Assembly: GCA_036346275.1 (NCBI GenBank)
Contig: CM070725.1
Coordinates: forward strand, 42,160,104-42,224,103
Direction of reading: 5' to 3'
Source: Otatea glauca
Taxonomy: Eukaryota; Streptophyta; Magnoliopsida; Poales; Poaceae
DNA: 64,000 nt
The notes under the pieces were generated by a model. That model did not search any database, was not told where the DNA came from, and worked only from the letters and a program-made list of their open reading frames with translations. Positions within the stretch are counted from its first letter, which is position 1. Each line of letters begins with the position of its first letter. Below are positions 34,739 to 46,700 of the stretch, piece after piece. The translations under genes and the position numbers were made by a program.

Positions 34739-36779
34739 CGGTCCAATTCGTTTGGGCTAACCTCAATATGGATTAGGGGAGACCGGCAAGTCTCCGAACA
34801 CCACGGTAAAAAGTATTGTGTCTCTTTGTGCTTGCTTGCAATTCTTATTTATATTGTTGCAATTTACATTCCTAGAATTAAATTGCTTGATTGTCTTTAG
34901 GATTGCATATTCTTGTTAGAGACATAATTAGCTAGTGTACCTAGTAAGCCTAGTTGACTTAGGCTTTATTTGTCAAAACCTTAATTTATCGCTTCCACAT
35001 TAATAATTATTAAGGTTTTGGCATTAGGATAATTAGGGGTGAATTAGTTTGTAGAAATTAGTAGAGTAATTTTAAAAGCCGCCTATTCACCCCCCCTCTA
35101 GTCGGCATCCTCGACCTTACGCTCGGGCCTCGGAGGAGTAGGTCCAGTAAGTCGAGCATGTGTACGTGGCACGTACCACTCCAAGTACGTGACGTACGAG
35201 TCCAGGTCGTATGGTCGATCCTTGACCACTACCTGCTCCGTGGCAAACTGTTCCCACGCAGTGGTCTATGGTAATTGTGTCTGGCGCCAGTCATCGCTTT
35301 GTTGCCCTCTCCGAGATTGTCTGCAGGAAACAAAGTTGCAAGTTACGAATTAGAATTACATTGTGTAGGCTCGTTGCGGGAAAAAGAATTGAAATCTACG
35401 AATTACACTTACATATGCACTTTTCGTGGCAGAGGTGGGCCAACTGGAGGGGGATTTGCTGGTGAAGTCTGAACTGATGCATCACTCAGGCTGGGCAATA
35501 CGCCTCCCCCATGTGACAGAACACGAGATGGCACGTCGTCAACTAGTACTCAATATCCTGCCCGCACTGACAATCCATGCGTTACTATATTGACAAAAAA
35601 ATGTGCAGTCCAAGGTTGCCATATGATTTTGTTCTTGTGTAGGGTCTCGAAGTATATATGAAACTCTGGGTAGACCCTACGAGGCCTCTCTCTTGCCCAT
35701 CCCAATTGGTTGGTCGTCCACTGCGTACCCATGGTGGGCCCGTCGATCGGGTCCCCACCCTCACCATAAAATAGAGCCTCTAATGGATATGGGTGAACGG
35801 GCTCTCTGAAGTACGACCGTCCGACAGGAAAGTGCTCCCATAATCATATCTGAAGCAAAGAGTAGCATACTACAAGCACAAGCTCCTCTCCTGTTGTCTT
35901 CATGCAAGTTACGCACAATCCCTGGTATGTCGCACAGAGCACTGATGATCCAAAACTGAACTATGGCACGTCGTCAAGCTGGGTGTCAGCCAAAGCCCCC
36001 GCGATATGGATGTTGCTAGGTACACGCAATCTCCCTGTGTAGAAGGGAATATCACCCAACCAAACAAGAAGAGCAGGTACGAAACAAGGTGAGTCCTCAA
36101 AACATACTCTAGCGCATCAATGGGGCATCGCATGTAGCGACGAAGCCATAAATGTGAAACCCCCCAGTGTTCTCCAAGACTGGATGACCAAACCTGTGCT
36201 GCAACCTAACCCTCTAGTCAGGCCTCTTTGGTGGCGGAACTATCGGCCTGCCTCTGTTAGGCAAATCGGTAATGTCCTGGAGGGTGACGGTCATCTCCCC
36301 CCAGCGGAAGTGGAACGTGTGGGTCTTCGGCCTCCAACGATCGATGAGCGAATGGGTACGTACCGCGTGTCTAAGGGCCAGTGCTCCTTCGGGCACCTGA
36401 GAACGAATGGTCATGGACTGTCACCCGTAAGCCAGGCCCTGCTACGATGCTTGCCATCATAAGATGGGTCAAGCAAAGTTTGTGGGTGTCCAGCCATATC
36501 TTGCAAGAAGATAATAAAAAACATAAAATGAAGAGAAGGAATAGCAAGAAATAACATTAAATGATATAACAATAAATAACAGCAAATGACATGATATTAC
36601 ATAACATGAAATTGGTACCACGGTGTAACAAGCTTTATCGTTAGGTGATATGACAGTAAGAAACATGACAATAAGTACTAATGGTCGACGTGCGTTTACA
36701 TTGACAAAACAAAAATAAAATTACATGAAGGTACTACCATCACACATGCAAGTACATTGTCGAAGGTCGCTATGGATGG

Positions 36780-39295
36780 GTCGACTAGCCTGCCCTATCA
36801 AGACAGTTCTTCATTGTATGCCCCATTGTCCTGCATAACCGGCACTTTCGTAGAGTTGGTACGTCTCCCCGCTGACTTGCGTCCATGTCATTACGGATTC
36901 GTTGTGACTGCCACCATCCACGGTCGCTCCTCTTTAAAGTGTCATTCTGACATCAAGTCACTTGGTCCGGCCACAGCTCCATTTAATGCATGTCCAAGCC
37001 GTAGGAATTGAACTTCGAACTCCATGTCCAGAACAGATGGTTGGCGATGAAATAATCAGAGATGTAGGGTACAGAACAATGATGGAGAACCGCGCAAGCC
37101 ACATATACATGGGAGCATGACTTGTGCAACAGTTTTGGCTTGTTGCATGTGCATGTCGCGACATCACGTATTGTGCACACTTGTTTACGATATCCCCTGC
37201 AATGGCCATCGACGAACTTCTCCCATAGACGTACTTCAAACTTTCGCCTAACTCCATCCATGGTGCGGGCAATGTGTGAGCGAGTTTTCTCTATTTTCTT
37301 CTTCATGTATGCATGCATACGTTCAGAGAACTATTTTCTCTCATCCAGACCCCTATTCACAAAGTATCCAACGGTTCTGTTCCAGGTCTCCTCCACGATG
37401 GCACTGATTTGGAGGGACGAACCCCCTTCCGAACACCGTTGTAAACCTCCGACATGTTAGTTGTCATTATGTCGTACCTTGCACCGTCCTTGTCGTTGAG
37501 CAGGGACCACTTCTCCAGCTATGGATCATGCAACTGTACCCATTGTGAGAAGTTATTGACCTGACCCTCTCCGGACTCCGTTGTATGCTTCAAGGTCTTC
37601 TCATCCAGCACTCTCCATATTTTCTCAAACTTCCATCTCTGGTTTTGCATGCAGAGCCTCTTGAATGTCTTCATGACTTCCTTGCTGCGAAACCTTCTAT
37701 GCAAGTTCGCGACAAGATGCCTTATGCACCAGCGATTAACCACGTCATTCCATTGGTACGATGGTTGTGTCCCTCCTTGCATGGTGCTGATGGCGAACAT
37801 TAACCTAGCATGCCTGTCTGTGATGAGACATACGTTTAGGTGGTCCTAGACAACAGCTTGCTTGACATTTGTTAGGAACCACAACCAGCTCTCTGTGTTC
37901 TCGTTTTCCACGATTGCATAAGCCATCGAGAGTAGCTGGTAGATGGCATCCGTGGTGACCTCCATCTGTATGGTGCCCTTGTACTTGCCAGAGAGGAGAG
38001 TGCCATCCATGGTCAGCACAGGCCGATAGTACTTGAAGCCTTGAATGGCTGGTCCGAATACCCAGAACACAAGGTCCAGAATGAAATAGTTTGGACCCTT
38101 CGTGAGGTACGGTCTATCTATATTGTTGATGTAGGTCTCATGATTGGCTTCAGTAATTTGGTGAAGCATCCGTAGAACAAGGTTATACGACTCTTCGTAC
38201 GTACCATACATCATCACTATCACTTTCTTCTTTGTTGCCGTAGCTAACAGGATATCCCACCATGTTAACCACGTTAGCCTTTAGTAGCTTCGACGAAATG
38301 GTCACGTCCGCTGTGACTAAGTGGGAAATCAGGTTGGCCACATATGAGGACGTGATATTTCTGTACTTTTGCAGTGGCTTAGCAAGCACACATGTGTGAT
38401 CTATCAGGATAGTTATCCTGAAGCCCGAACTCGTGCCTTTGAATTTTTGGGCATGGATCTTCCCGGGACACTCAGGATCCATGCACTTGACAATGTACGT
38501 ATCCTGGTTGGACCTGTACACCCGGTATGTGCAGCTGATGTTGACCGCATATATTGCAATTGCTTGCTGGGCGGCACTCTTTGTAGGAAAGTGTTGCCCT
38601 ACCAGTAGAGTGTCTTGATCGAAGGCCTAATCAGTGCTGGCTTCGTCTGGCAACACGAGAGAAGCCATTGCCAGATCATCGAGGCGCGAAGACACGTACT
38701 CCACATCAGTGGACACAATGCCACCGACGGGAGCTGCATCATCATCTCCGCTGCTATCTGTGTCAATGTCCTCGTCATCATCGGATATTGCTTCATTCAC
38801 CAGGGCTTCTAGGTGCTCGTGGCAGTCAATGCGAGTGGCCCACCACTGCCCGACGTCTTCGTTCGGTTGAAATTCATCCGTAGTAGTGTCCTCACGGATG
38901 CCCCCAGAGGATGCTTCGACGGCGACGCCACCCCCCCATAAGGACTTAAGGTTTCTCCTCTGTCTAGGAAGCGCAAATACACCATCGAACGATGGTGTAT
39001 CTCCGCCTGAGGGTTCACCACAATTTGCATGTATTCCCCCCACATTGCGCTTCCTGCGATCTTGCATAGCTCCCACAAATAGTCAGTCGAACCTCCCACA
39101 ACTCTGGAATGTACGGCCCAGATTACAAGGTTCTTTCTGGTAATCTCCCCATCAAATGCGATCCTCACGCACCTATGGAGCTCAACCAGACTCATCTCTA
39201 TCAGACCCGGAGCCCAGATCACCTTTCGTTCACAATTCTAAAGGTCCACCCCATGCATATGGACCCTCTCGAACAATGCCGTCACCATAAAACAT
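36780..39295 (-). pseudogene. MuDR-type MULE transposase
   Basis: Starts at 39295 (MFYGDGIVREGPYAWGGPLE), as plant MULE transposases often do with a GDG motif. An acidic spacer follows (SDDDEDIDTDSSGDDD, about 38800). The MuDR N-terminal domain lies near 38520-38240 (IVKCMDPECPGKIHAQKF; DHTC). The catalytic core has YYRPVLTMDGTLLSGKYKG (first acid) and AIVENENTESWLWFL, near 38040-37860, then WCIRHLVANLHRRF (37730). A SWIM finger (TCTCNKPK...CSH) is at about 37170-37110 and a zinc knuckle (CRLCRTMGHTMKNC) at 36830-36790. The family cuts and pastes DNA at the terminal repeats. Several frame changes break the gene, so it is inactive as read. It is followed on the same strand by the PMD gene. Confidence 0.85.
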
Positions 39296-39369
39296 GAACA
39301 AATCTTGAATATCTGCCATGTAGTACCTACCATAGCAAAAATCTTGAATATCTGCCATATAGTACCTAC

Positions 39370-40260
39370 CATAGTAAATGATGCACACGCATTAAATACT
39401 AACGTACAATTCCCTAATAAATACTAAAGTAATTATACACCATTATTTATGACTTGCGTCATCAATTCATGTACTACTCATTTCACGAACACCGTCCTTT
39501 CATGTCGTACTATTTACACTAACACCACGCCAATTATTTCTATATATTATTTACGCCTTGTATCATCGATGCGTGTACTACTCATTGTAGTGTTGCTATC
39601 ATTTCATGCACGACTCATACTAATATTGTCATTTTATGTACTACGTAATGTACTAATACCGTCATTTCATGTACTACTAATTATACTAATTTTGTAGTAA
39701 TCACACAAATATCCTCATAATATTATTGTAACATTATTAAAGTTATTCATATATTGTAGTATTACTATCATTTTATGTACTACTAATTATCTCATATCAT
39801 ACTGGTACTACACTAATATTACAATATTCATACTAATATTTCACTAACATTATGCCATTATTTACGCCATGTATCGTTATTTCATGTACTGCTAATTATA
39901 CTAATATTGTCATTACATGTACTAATACCATTATTTTATGTACTATTAATTGCACTAAAATCACACTAAATACACACCATTATTTACGCCTTCTATCCTC
40001 ATTTCATTAACTACTCATTATACCAAGATAGTCATTTCACATACTACTACTTCCACTAATATCACAACAATTATACCCTATTTTACGTACTACTCATTAC
40101 ACTATTACTGTCATTTCATGTAATACTAGTAATACAATTACCGTCATTTCATGTACGTACTGCTCATTGTACTAATATCGTGGTTTTATATACTGCTAGT
40201 TATACTAATATTTTACTAATTATACTAATATTAAAATAATATTATACTAATATTCCTGAA
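39370..40260. repeat. AT-rich degenerate tandem array, unit about 35 bp
   Basis: Words such as TCATTTCATGTACTACT, ATTATACTAATATT and ACACTAATATC recur throughout, about twenty times with indels. It lies just upstream of the MULE transposase start, where the promoter would be. Confidence 0.75.
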
Positions 40261-40854
40261 GATTTCAAACTAACCTTCCTGAAGCTCTAATGAAGATCAC
40301 TAAAGCCCGAGCAACGTACAAAATAACCTTCCGAAGAATACCTACAAAATATAGATCCCGAATCAAATACTCGAAAAAGGTTAACTTTGAATAAATTCCA
40401 TCAAATTATGAACACTGACTAAATTCCTTCAGAATTCCGATTTCAAATTTCCGTTTCCACTTTTTTCTGCCTCCCTATTTTTCTCCTGTCTCTCCTCTTC
40501 GGGCTCTCAATTTTCTCAACTCGCTTAGAACCTGCCGAACTCCCTTGCTCTACCCCTAGTTTCTTTGCCTCGCCAACTGCCTGATGCAAACCATCGCAGC
40601 AGTCGTAATTTATAGCGAGGAACTGAGCCCATGCGCAGGAGAAGCGGACGTCGGTTGGTGCTTTCGGCGCACGGATGGGACGGAGCGATGTGACGTAAAG
40701 GAAAATTAGGCGACGACAGGCGGTGGCGTCGGTGGGGCCCGCAAATGCAGCGGAGCTAGGGCACGATTTTTAGACTTGTAGTAGACCAGGCGCGCACTTT
40801 TCGTTTGCAACGGAGTGGAGGCGCTGCTTTTGGTGGGGCCCGCCGATAAGGGAG

Positions 40855-42040
40855 ATTCCAGCATGCGTGCAGTGCAGGGGAGGCGTGGCTTGGCGGGGCC
40901 CAGAGTGCATGCTGCGCAGGGGAGGCGCGACTTAGCGGGGCCTGGAAAGCAGTGTTCACAATTTCATTTTGGAGCCGAAAACTGCTAGTCCGGTGGTAGC
41001 GGTTTTTGCGAGAAACGCTCGAAAACCGTGAAAAACCGAACGACCTACGCGTGAAAACCGCGGTTTTTGAAGAAAAACCGCTCGATTATCGCGAAAAATC
41101 CAAAAACCGCGAAAACCGAGCCAGGTTGGAAAAATGTGGAGAAAAATTCAACAAAATTGGAACAAATTGCAAAAAAATGTTGTAAAATTTGTAAAAAAAA
41201 TATAGGGAAGGGTAAAATTGAGTAAAAATGTAATAAATATATAAAGAAGGTATGTGAAAACACGAAAAAAAATCTAGTATGGTCTCTCCTAAATATGTGA
41301 ACAAATAACATTTCGTTTCAATAACATTCACATATCAATCCAATAAGTGCAAAAAATAGGCATTTTTATTCTTGTTTTTTTACTTCCTTGGTGATTTATG
41401 TGTTGGTATAAAAACTTGTAGTAACATATTAAAGTGTAAAAGAAAGGCAAGTAATAAGCACTAGTACCACAATAAATGGATCTAATTAAATTGTCCATGC
41501 CTAAGAAATGTGTGCTCATGTACTCTCTTTGATCCCAAACGATTGTTGGTAAAACAAATATGTAGCAACATGTGCTTTCTGATATTCTGATCATCTTTTG
41601 CTGACTTACTTGCCTATGAATAGATAAAGCTAGTGGTTGTTGTAGATATTTCTCAGTTTAAGGGGGCATCTTGCAAGCTTGGCGTGTAGTGATTGTTCTG
41701 AATCTTGCAAGTTTTTCTTTTTTTTTTTGTATTTTCTATTTTCAACATTTCAAATGGCTCCAAAACATCTCTAAACATCATTTTTTCGAGAAAAAAAATC
41801 GCACCATAGGTAACAGAGGAATTAATACTAATTTTAGGAATTTTTTAGATAAAATTTTCCAACTTTTTCAAAATTTTTGAATTTGGATTTGAATTCACGC
41901 GGTAAACTGCTCGGTTTCAATAGCTGAGCCAGCTTGGTACGCGCAAAAACCGCGATAACCCAGCGATTTACCGTGGTTTTGTAATCCCTACTGGAGAGCA
42001 TGCAGCGTAGGGAGGAGTGGCTTTGTGGGGCTCGTGAGAA
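40855..42040. repeat. About 47-bp GC-rich repeats in the MULE end, split by MITE L
   Basis: Three units of the form GCATGC...GCAGGGGAGGCG...CTTGGCGGGGCC begin near 40862, 40909 and 41999. The third is separated from the second by MITE L (40950-41990), so they were adjacent before it inserted. Confidence 0.7.
40950..41990. mobile_element. hAT-type MITE L, 1.04 kb
   Basis: Right end (reversed) TAGGGATTACAAAACC, left end CAGTGTTCACAATTTC. The 8-bp flanks CTGGAAAG (40942-40949) and CTGGAGAG (41991-41998) differ by one base. The interior is AT-rich with GCGGTTTTTGCG/CGCAAAAACCGCG words near both ends. There is no coding capacity. Its right end resembles element N. Confidence 0.75.
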
Positions 42041-42140
42041 AGGTGGATGCAGCAATGTGGAGGCACCGCATGGAATTTTTCCGCGCTACCACATCGCTGC
42101 TTATATACGTGTCCATCGCTGGTAATGCCGCGCTCGAGTA

Positions 42141-42175
42141 GGGGCTATTTCTGCAAATTCGTCACTATGAGGGCG
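42141..42175 (-). repeat. MULE terminal inverted repeat, right copy
   Basis: Reverse complement of the left copy at 14929-14963: GGGGCTATTTCTGCAAA here matches TTTGCAAAAATAGCCCC there at 16 of 17 positions. It lies about 2.9 kb upstream of the transposase start. Confidence 0.6.
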
Positions 42176-42703
42176 ATTTTTGGAAAAAACAAGGGGCAGG
42201 AGGGCAGTACAGTAAAAAGTTCGAGAAAAGTAACCCCACGTGTATATGGACAAACATACATACGCTATCTTAGCCCTTTAAAGCGCCCGAAGATTCATGC
42301 AGAGCACAAGAAAATAGGATGGTGATCTGAATTTTGAAAGTTTACATTAATCTCAAAACGTATTTGATAACGATGATAATATATGGATATCCATACACAC
42401 GTGGAAAAAATCATTCTCATGATGCAACCATATTTTTTCATCATGCAAATTTTTGTTCCATCTCGATTCACTTTTAGGGCCTCCTTTTTTTACGAGGGAA
42501 AGAGAGATGTCATTGATTAAACATAGGAAGCATTACAACCTCTACAACAGTCGAGCACAAATTCCTCAATACAATAAGGGACTCCAACTAGCAAAAAGAC
42601 GAGCTTTAAAGTCGTAGCATGATGAACTAGCTCATGTGCTGCCCTATTTTGATCTCTCTCTGTCGATATGGATTCCATTCATCGTCGCAAGCAAATCTCT
42701 AGT

Positions 42704-43614
42704 CAGGGTTTCAAATATTGATATCACTATTTTTGAATAAACAGTGTTTTCCAAAAATCGATAAAATCGGCTTGAAAATCACTAGAAATCGAATGAGTTC
42801 GAAGTCAATTTTTTTTGAATCGACGGTTAAACTTCATCAAATAAAATAAAAAACAACCGATTTCACCGGTTTTCAAACGATTTTTTTTGTGTGTGTGATT
42901 TTATACGATTTTTGAGCGATTTTATTCGACTTTTTTGCACACTCAACGAAAATTGAAAAAACTTGCAAAAAATCATAATAGATCCCAATTAATCTATAAA
43001 ACAACTCAGAGAATTTTTAACAATTTTTAAATTCATTTTGTGCTTCTAAAAAATAAAAAACAGCAATTAATGAAAAGGAACAGAGATACTGTCAGATTTT
43101 TATAACAATTTACAAGCTTGATCATACTTTGAAATTTTAATGGAATCATAAATAGTGACCAAGAATCTTGTAATAAAATTTTTAGAAATATTATACTTCA
43201 TTTATTGCCCCTATAAAATAAAAAACAAAAGAGCATATATTTTGACAATAGCACTCTCAAAATTTAAAAAAAATACACAGTTTTGATCATCATCTGATAA
43301 TTCGAAATAATCATTATAATTTCCTCAGGAAGTCACACAATTTTTTTTAGAAATATTAGACTTCATTTAGCTCTATTAGAATTTTTTAAAAATATACAGG
43401 TTTGATAATGATCTTAAAATTTACAACATCATTAGCATTACCTTAGGACATCACATAAAAAAATCAAAAAAATTTAACATATTTTGATAAATTTCTTCAA
43501 ATTTTTTTGAATTTTTTGAATTTGACTATTTACCGAGCGATTTTTAATCCCAAACCACCTCGATACACGCAAAAATCATGATTTTCGCTCGATTATCATC
43601 GATATTTGGAACCC
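42704..43614. mobile_element. hAT-type MITE M, 911 bp
   Basis: Ends CAGGGTTTCAAATATTGAT and, reversed, GGGTTCCAAATATCGAT. The 8-bp duplication TCTCTAGT is perfect (42696-42703, 43615-43622). The interior is AT-rich with CGATTTT/AAAATCG words and holds no ORF. Confidence 0.85.
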
Positions 43615-43735
43615 TCTCTAGTATCTCGGATAAGACTAGGCTAGAGAGATATATCAAAGGCCAGTGATGCCAGCCCAACCACACATGCAGCATAATCAGT
43701 CTCCTAAATTGCCATCCTAGAGAACCACTGCTTAG

Positions 43736-46700
43736 TAGGGTTTACAAAATCGACGATAATCAACCGAAAATCGTGATAATAGAGCGTATCGAACCGGTTC
43801 AGCTTTTAAAACCGGTCGGTAAACTGGTCCAATTCAAATTCAAAAAATTACAGAAATTTGGAAAAATTTGTCCTAAATTTCCCTATAATTAATATTAATA
43901 GATTTATGACGTTTGACATCAAAATGATTTGAGAAACCAAATTTGTGAGACGTTTTTTAGGCATAACCAAATTTACGCAATTGAAAAGGGACAAATTTTT
44001 TTGAAAAAATAGTAACAAGCCCAGCCTAGATCCATTTGGCCCAATAACCCGGTCCGGCCCACTTAACAATCACATGCTATACTACCTGTTCCGTGAAGCT
44101 CCGGACACAATCATCGCTCTTCTGACACTCCACTCACTCAGCTCTCCAAGTTGCCACCGTCGCTGTTTAGATCTAGCCACCATCGGTCGTCATCTCGCCG
44201 CTCGGAGGTCGATAATCGCCTGGTAAGTGCCTAAAATCGCTCCCCCACCGAAAATCGGCCAGATCTGGGAATACATGGGCTGTGTCAATTTTTGACAGAA
44301 ATCGATCGGTAATCGATGTAAATAGATGATATTTGAGTGAAATCGAGTGATAATCGATGCCTGTTCTTGATCTAATGTTAGATTATGTGGATTATGGAGT
44401 TTGAGAAGTTTAGATTATGCATGTTCTTGATCTGATGTTAGAATATGTTTGCTGTTGATTTTGGTTTGATGGTAGTAGATGATGTGCTACAATAGCATAC
44501 TTGTGATTAGTATTTTCATTTTCGATTTGGTTGTCTGATTGAAGCCTTGCACAATACAATAGGATGTGGTTAGGGTTAGTGTGATTGAGGGTTAGGCTAT
44601 ATGTATAATGGCATGGATGAATTGGTAATAACTTCTTTGAGGGTTAGGGTTAGCGTGATTCATGAGATCGCTGTGCTTTTGAATTAAGCAGCAGCTATGT
44701 ATGTGTGCTTGATATTGAATTTACCTACACGTCTATGAATAATTGAACCACTTGCATGAATGCACCAATTAGAAGTAGAAAAAAGTTTTGTGTATTGTGA
44801 TTACTTGCTCAAAGTGGTTTAGCAACTTCATTTGGTAGTCGAAAATTTAAGTGTGATGTATGTTCTAATTTATTTTGTATTATAGACTAAAAGGCAAGGA
44901 TTAGGTCATAAGATGCATTGAACCATACCACAAGCTTTAATTGGAGGTTATTGTCATTATCAAAATGTCTGACATTTTACAGGCATCAGCAGCTGTATAT
45001 ATATACATTACGTAAACTACATGCATGCTAACTTCTTGTTGTTTTGTATTTAGTAGATGGCAGAATAGGGTGACGTTGTGTGGGAGCACAACGACAAGAT
45101 GGGGACCGAATTTCGATGCAAATACTATCACCAATAGAAGAAAGGAGATGGTGCAACCTGACAAAAACACCAATTGACGGGGCACGGTACAAATGTCGTC
45201 CATTGCAATCAAGTTCCTAAGAAGGTTCACGAGTACTTTTAGCACGATCTAGACATGATGAAGGATAGAGAAAGGGAAAGAGGGACAAGAGGCTCAGAAA
45301 GGAACCAACAGCTGTAGATTCTCCACGTGAGAAGAAGTGCATATTCAGAGTACACGGGTGATGCTGATGAGGAGGACCAACTCCAGCATGCCATGGCTGC
45401 CTCCAAGGCGAATGCAAAAGTTATCAGTCGGTTAGGTGACAGGTATGAGCACGATGGTGGTAGTGGCAACTCTAAGGGGGCTAAAGGAGGGGGCAGTGGT
45501 GTGTTGTTGATGATGTTTGGAGTTCTTGGTAATGAGAAAGACCAGCCATGGGGGATTACAACCTTAGTATGGCCCGTGATCCTGTGCAAACAAGGATTGA
45601 CACTGGGCACTGGACACAAAAGGGGAGGAATGCAAAGCATGCGATTTGCTCAGCTTGGGCCAAATTTTTCCACACGACTGGTATCGCACGGAGGAAAGAA
45701 GACAATTCCTACTTTGTTAGCACCGTTAGGGAAACTCAAAAATAGGATAAGTGAGTTTTCAAATTTTTGTCCAGTTATACGCCGATTAATAGCTCATATT
45801 TTCATTATATGTTTTGTTTGTAGGTGAGGGTGTCCCGTCTCCGAGTGGGAGAGATATAAATGGCAAATATTTAGACACCAATGAATCAAACATACGTGAG
45901 AAGGTAGCAAAGTTCAAGCTAGAATGACCTACGTATGGCATAACAATCATGTGAAATTCTTGGACTGGGCTGACACGTATGAGCATCATCAACTTCATGA
46001 TATACTGCAATGGCACCATGTTCTTCCACATGTCCGTAGATGCAACGGGCCTAACTTAGGATGCCTTGTACTTGCACAAGATACTTGCTTTCATTGCTCC
46101 TCTTCTAAAATCTATTGGAAGTATGCATCATGTAATGGAGGTTTTCATTTTATTTGTTGACGCAGGAAATTACCTCAGTGGTCGACGAGGTGGGTTCGAG
46201 GAATGTTCTGCAGATTGTCACGAACAATGGTGTCACCTACAAGAAGGCATGCATGCTCATCACACGGGAGCACCGCAGCATCGTGCAGCCTTGTGTGGCC
46301 CACACGATTAATTTGACGCTGAAGCAGAATAGAGAGTTTCCTGACCACGCCTCTATTATCGAGAGTGCAAGGAAAATATCTCGATAGCTTTACAACCATT
46401 CGAAGCTTCACGTTATAATGAAGAAGTATATTGGGGCGAGTTGGTCAAGTGGAATACTACTCGCTTTGGAACAAACTATATTTTTTGGATAGTTTCCTTC
46501 GTTGCAAGGACAAGTTCTTGCAATGAATGGTCTCATAGGAATTTTTATCATCACACTTTGTTGGTACCGTGAAGGAGAGGTTCGTGTACTCCTACCTCTC
46601 GAGCTTGGATTGGTGGGACAACCATTGAGCAGTTGTTAACTCTGTGGAACTGTTGTACGTCTGCTTGCGTTTCGCCGATCAAGACAGGGTTCCTATGTTG

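Larger units (their letters stand above)
28159..35121 (+). mobile_element. Solo LTR D (element A family) containing LTRs E and F
   Basis: Starts TGTAAGTTCAAGCTACATT and ends CCTCGACCTTACG (last base G in place of A). The 5-bp duplication CTCGG is perfect (28154-28158, 35122-35126). Its own sequence (28159-30503, 32112-32961, 34739-35121) is about 3.57 kb, like LTR A. Stem-loops with TGTGT loops run from 28832 to 30300 and again near 32636; the GGTAGCACC block brackets LTR E. The TATA equivalent near 32519 reads TGTAAAAAG and is decayed. It lies in the PMD gene of the MULE. Confidence 0.92.
26190..36497 (-). pseudogene. MULE-borne plant mobile domain (PMD) gene, interrupted
   Basis: Starts at 36497 (MAGHPQTLLDPSYDG), directly downstream of the transposase. 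The PMD follows: SLIDRWRPKTHTFHF, RWGEMTVTLQDI (36414-36220), then YLLFLFGWVIFPS (36100-36040) and the WQPWTAH region near 35600. PMD proteins (MAIN/MAIL type, formerly labelled phosphatase 7 long-form homologues) occur in MULEs and as domesticated nuclear proteins in gene silencing. LTR D splits the gene: EWYVPRTRARLTGPT (near 35150) ends at 35122 and the frame resumes at 28153 with HAKRLGLGHHLHH. Further pieces follow at 28010-27753 (LGFYSVLDDVKGI). A FxQTYTPYxTHDxGVGT motif is present twice (27505-27560 and 26580-26650), separated by LTR C. Stops and frameshifts are present. The exact 3' end is uncertain. Confidence 0.65.
14929..42175 (-). mobile_element. Mutator-like element (MULE), heavily nested
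   Basis: Terminal repeats of 35 bp sit at 14929-14963 and, inverted, at 42141-42175; their inner 17 bases (TTTGCA.AAATAGCCCC) differ at one position. Between them, on the minus strand and in order, are a MuDR-type transposase, a plant mobile domain gene and a third ORF with a possible zinc motif. Subtracting insertions J, B, C, D (with E and F) and L leaves about 9.9 kb. A 9-bp target duplication was not found; the left side abuts the truncated LTR H, so the outer edge may be damaged. The element looks old, since its frames have stops and several younger elements sit inside it. Confidence 0.7.

Noticed and set aside
36154..36462. 102-codon plus-strand ORF
   Set aside because: Antisense of the PMD gene, which has recognisable motifs on the minus strand.
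26190..36497. Protein phosphatase 7 long-form gene
   Set aside because: PMD proteins have often been labelled this way in automatic annotation, but no metallophosphatase motifs are visible here.
44560..44660. GGGTTAGGGTTAG-like telomeric repeat
   Set aside because: Only two or three scattered AGGGTTAG words; too few and irregular to be an interstitial telomere array.
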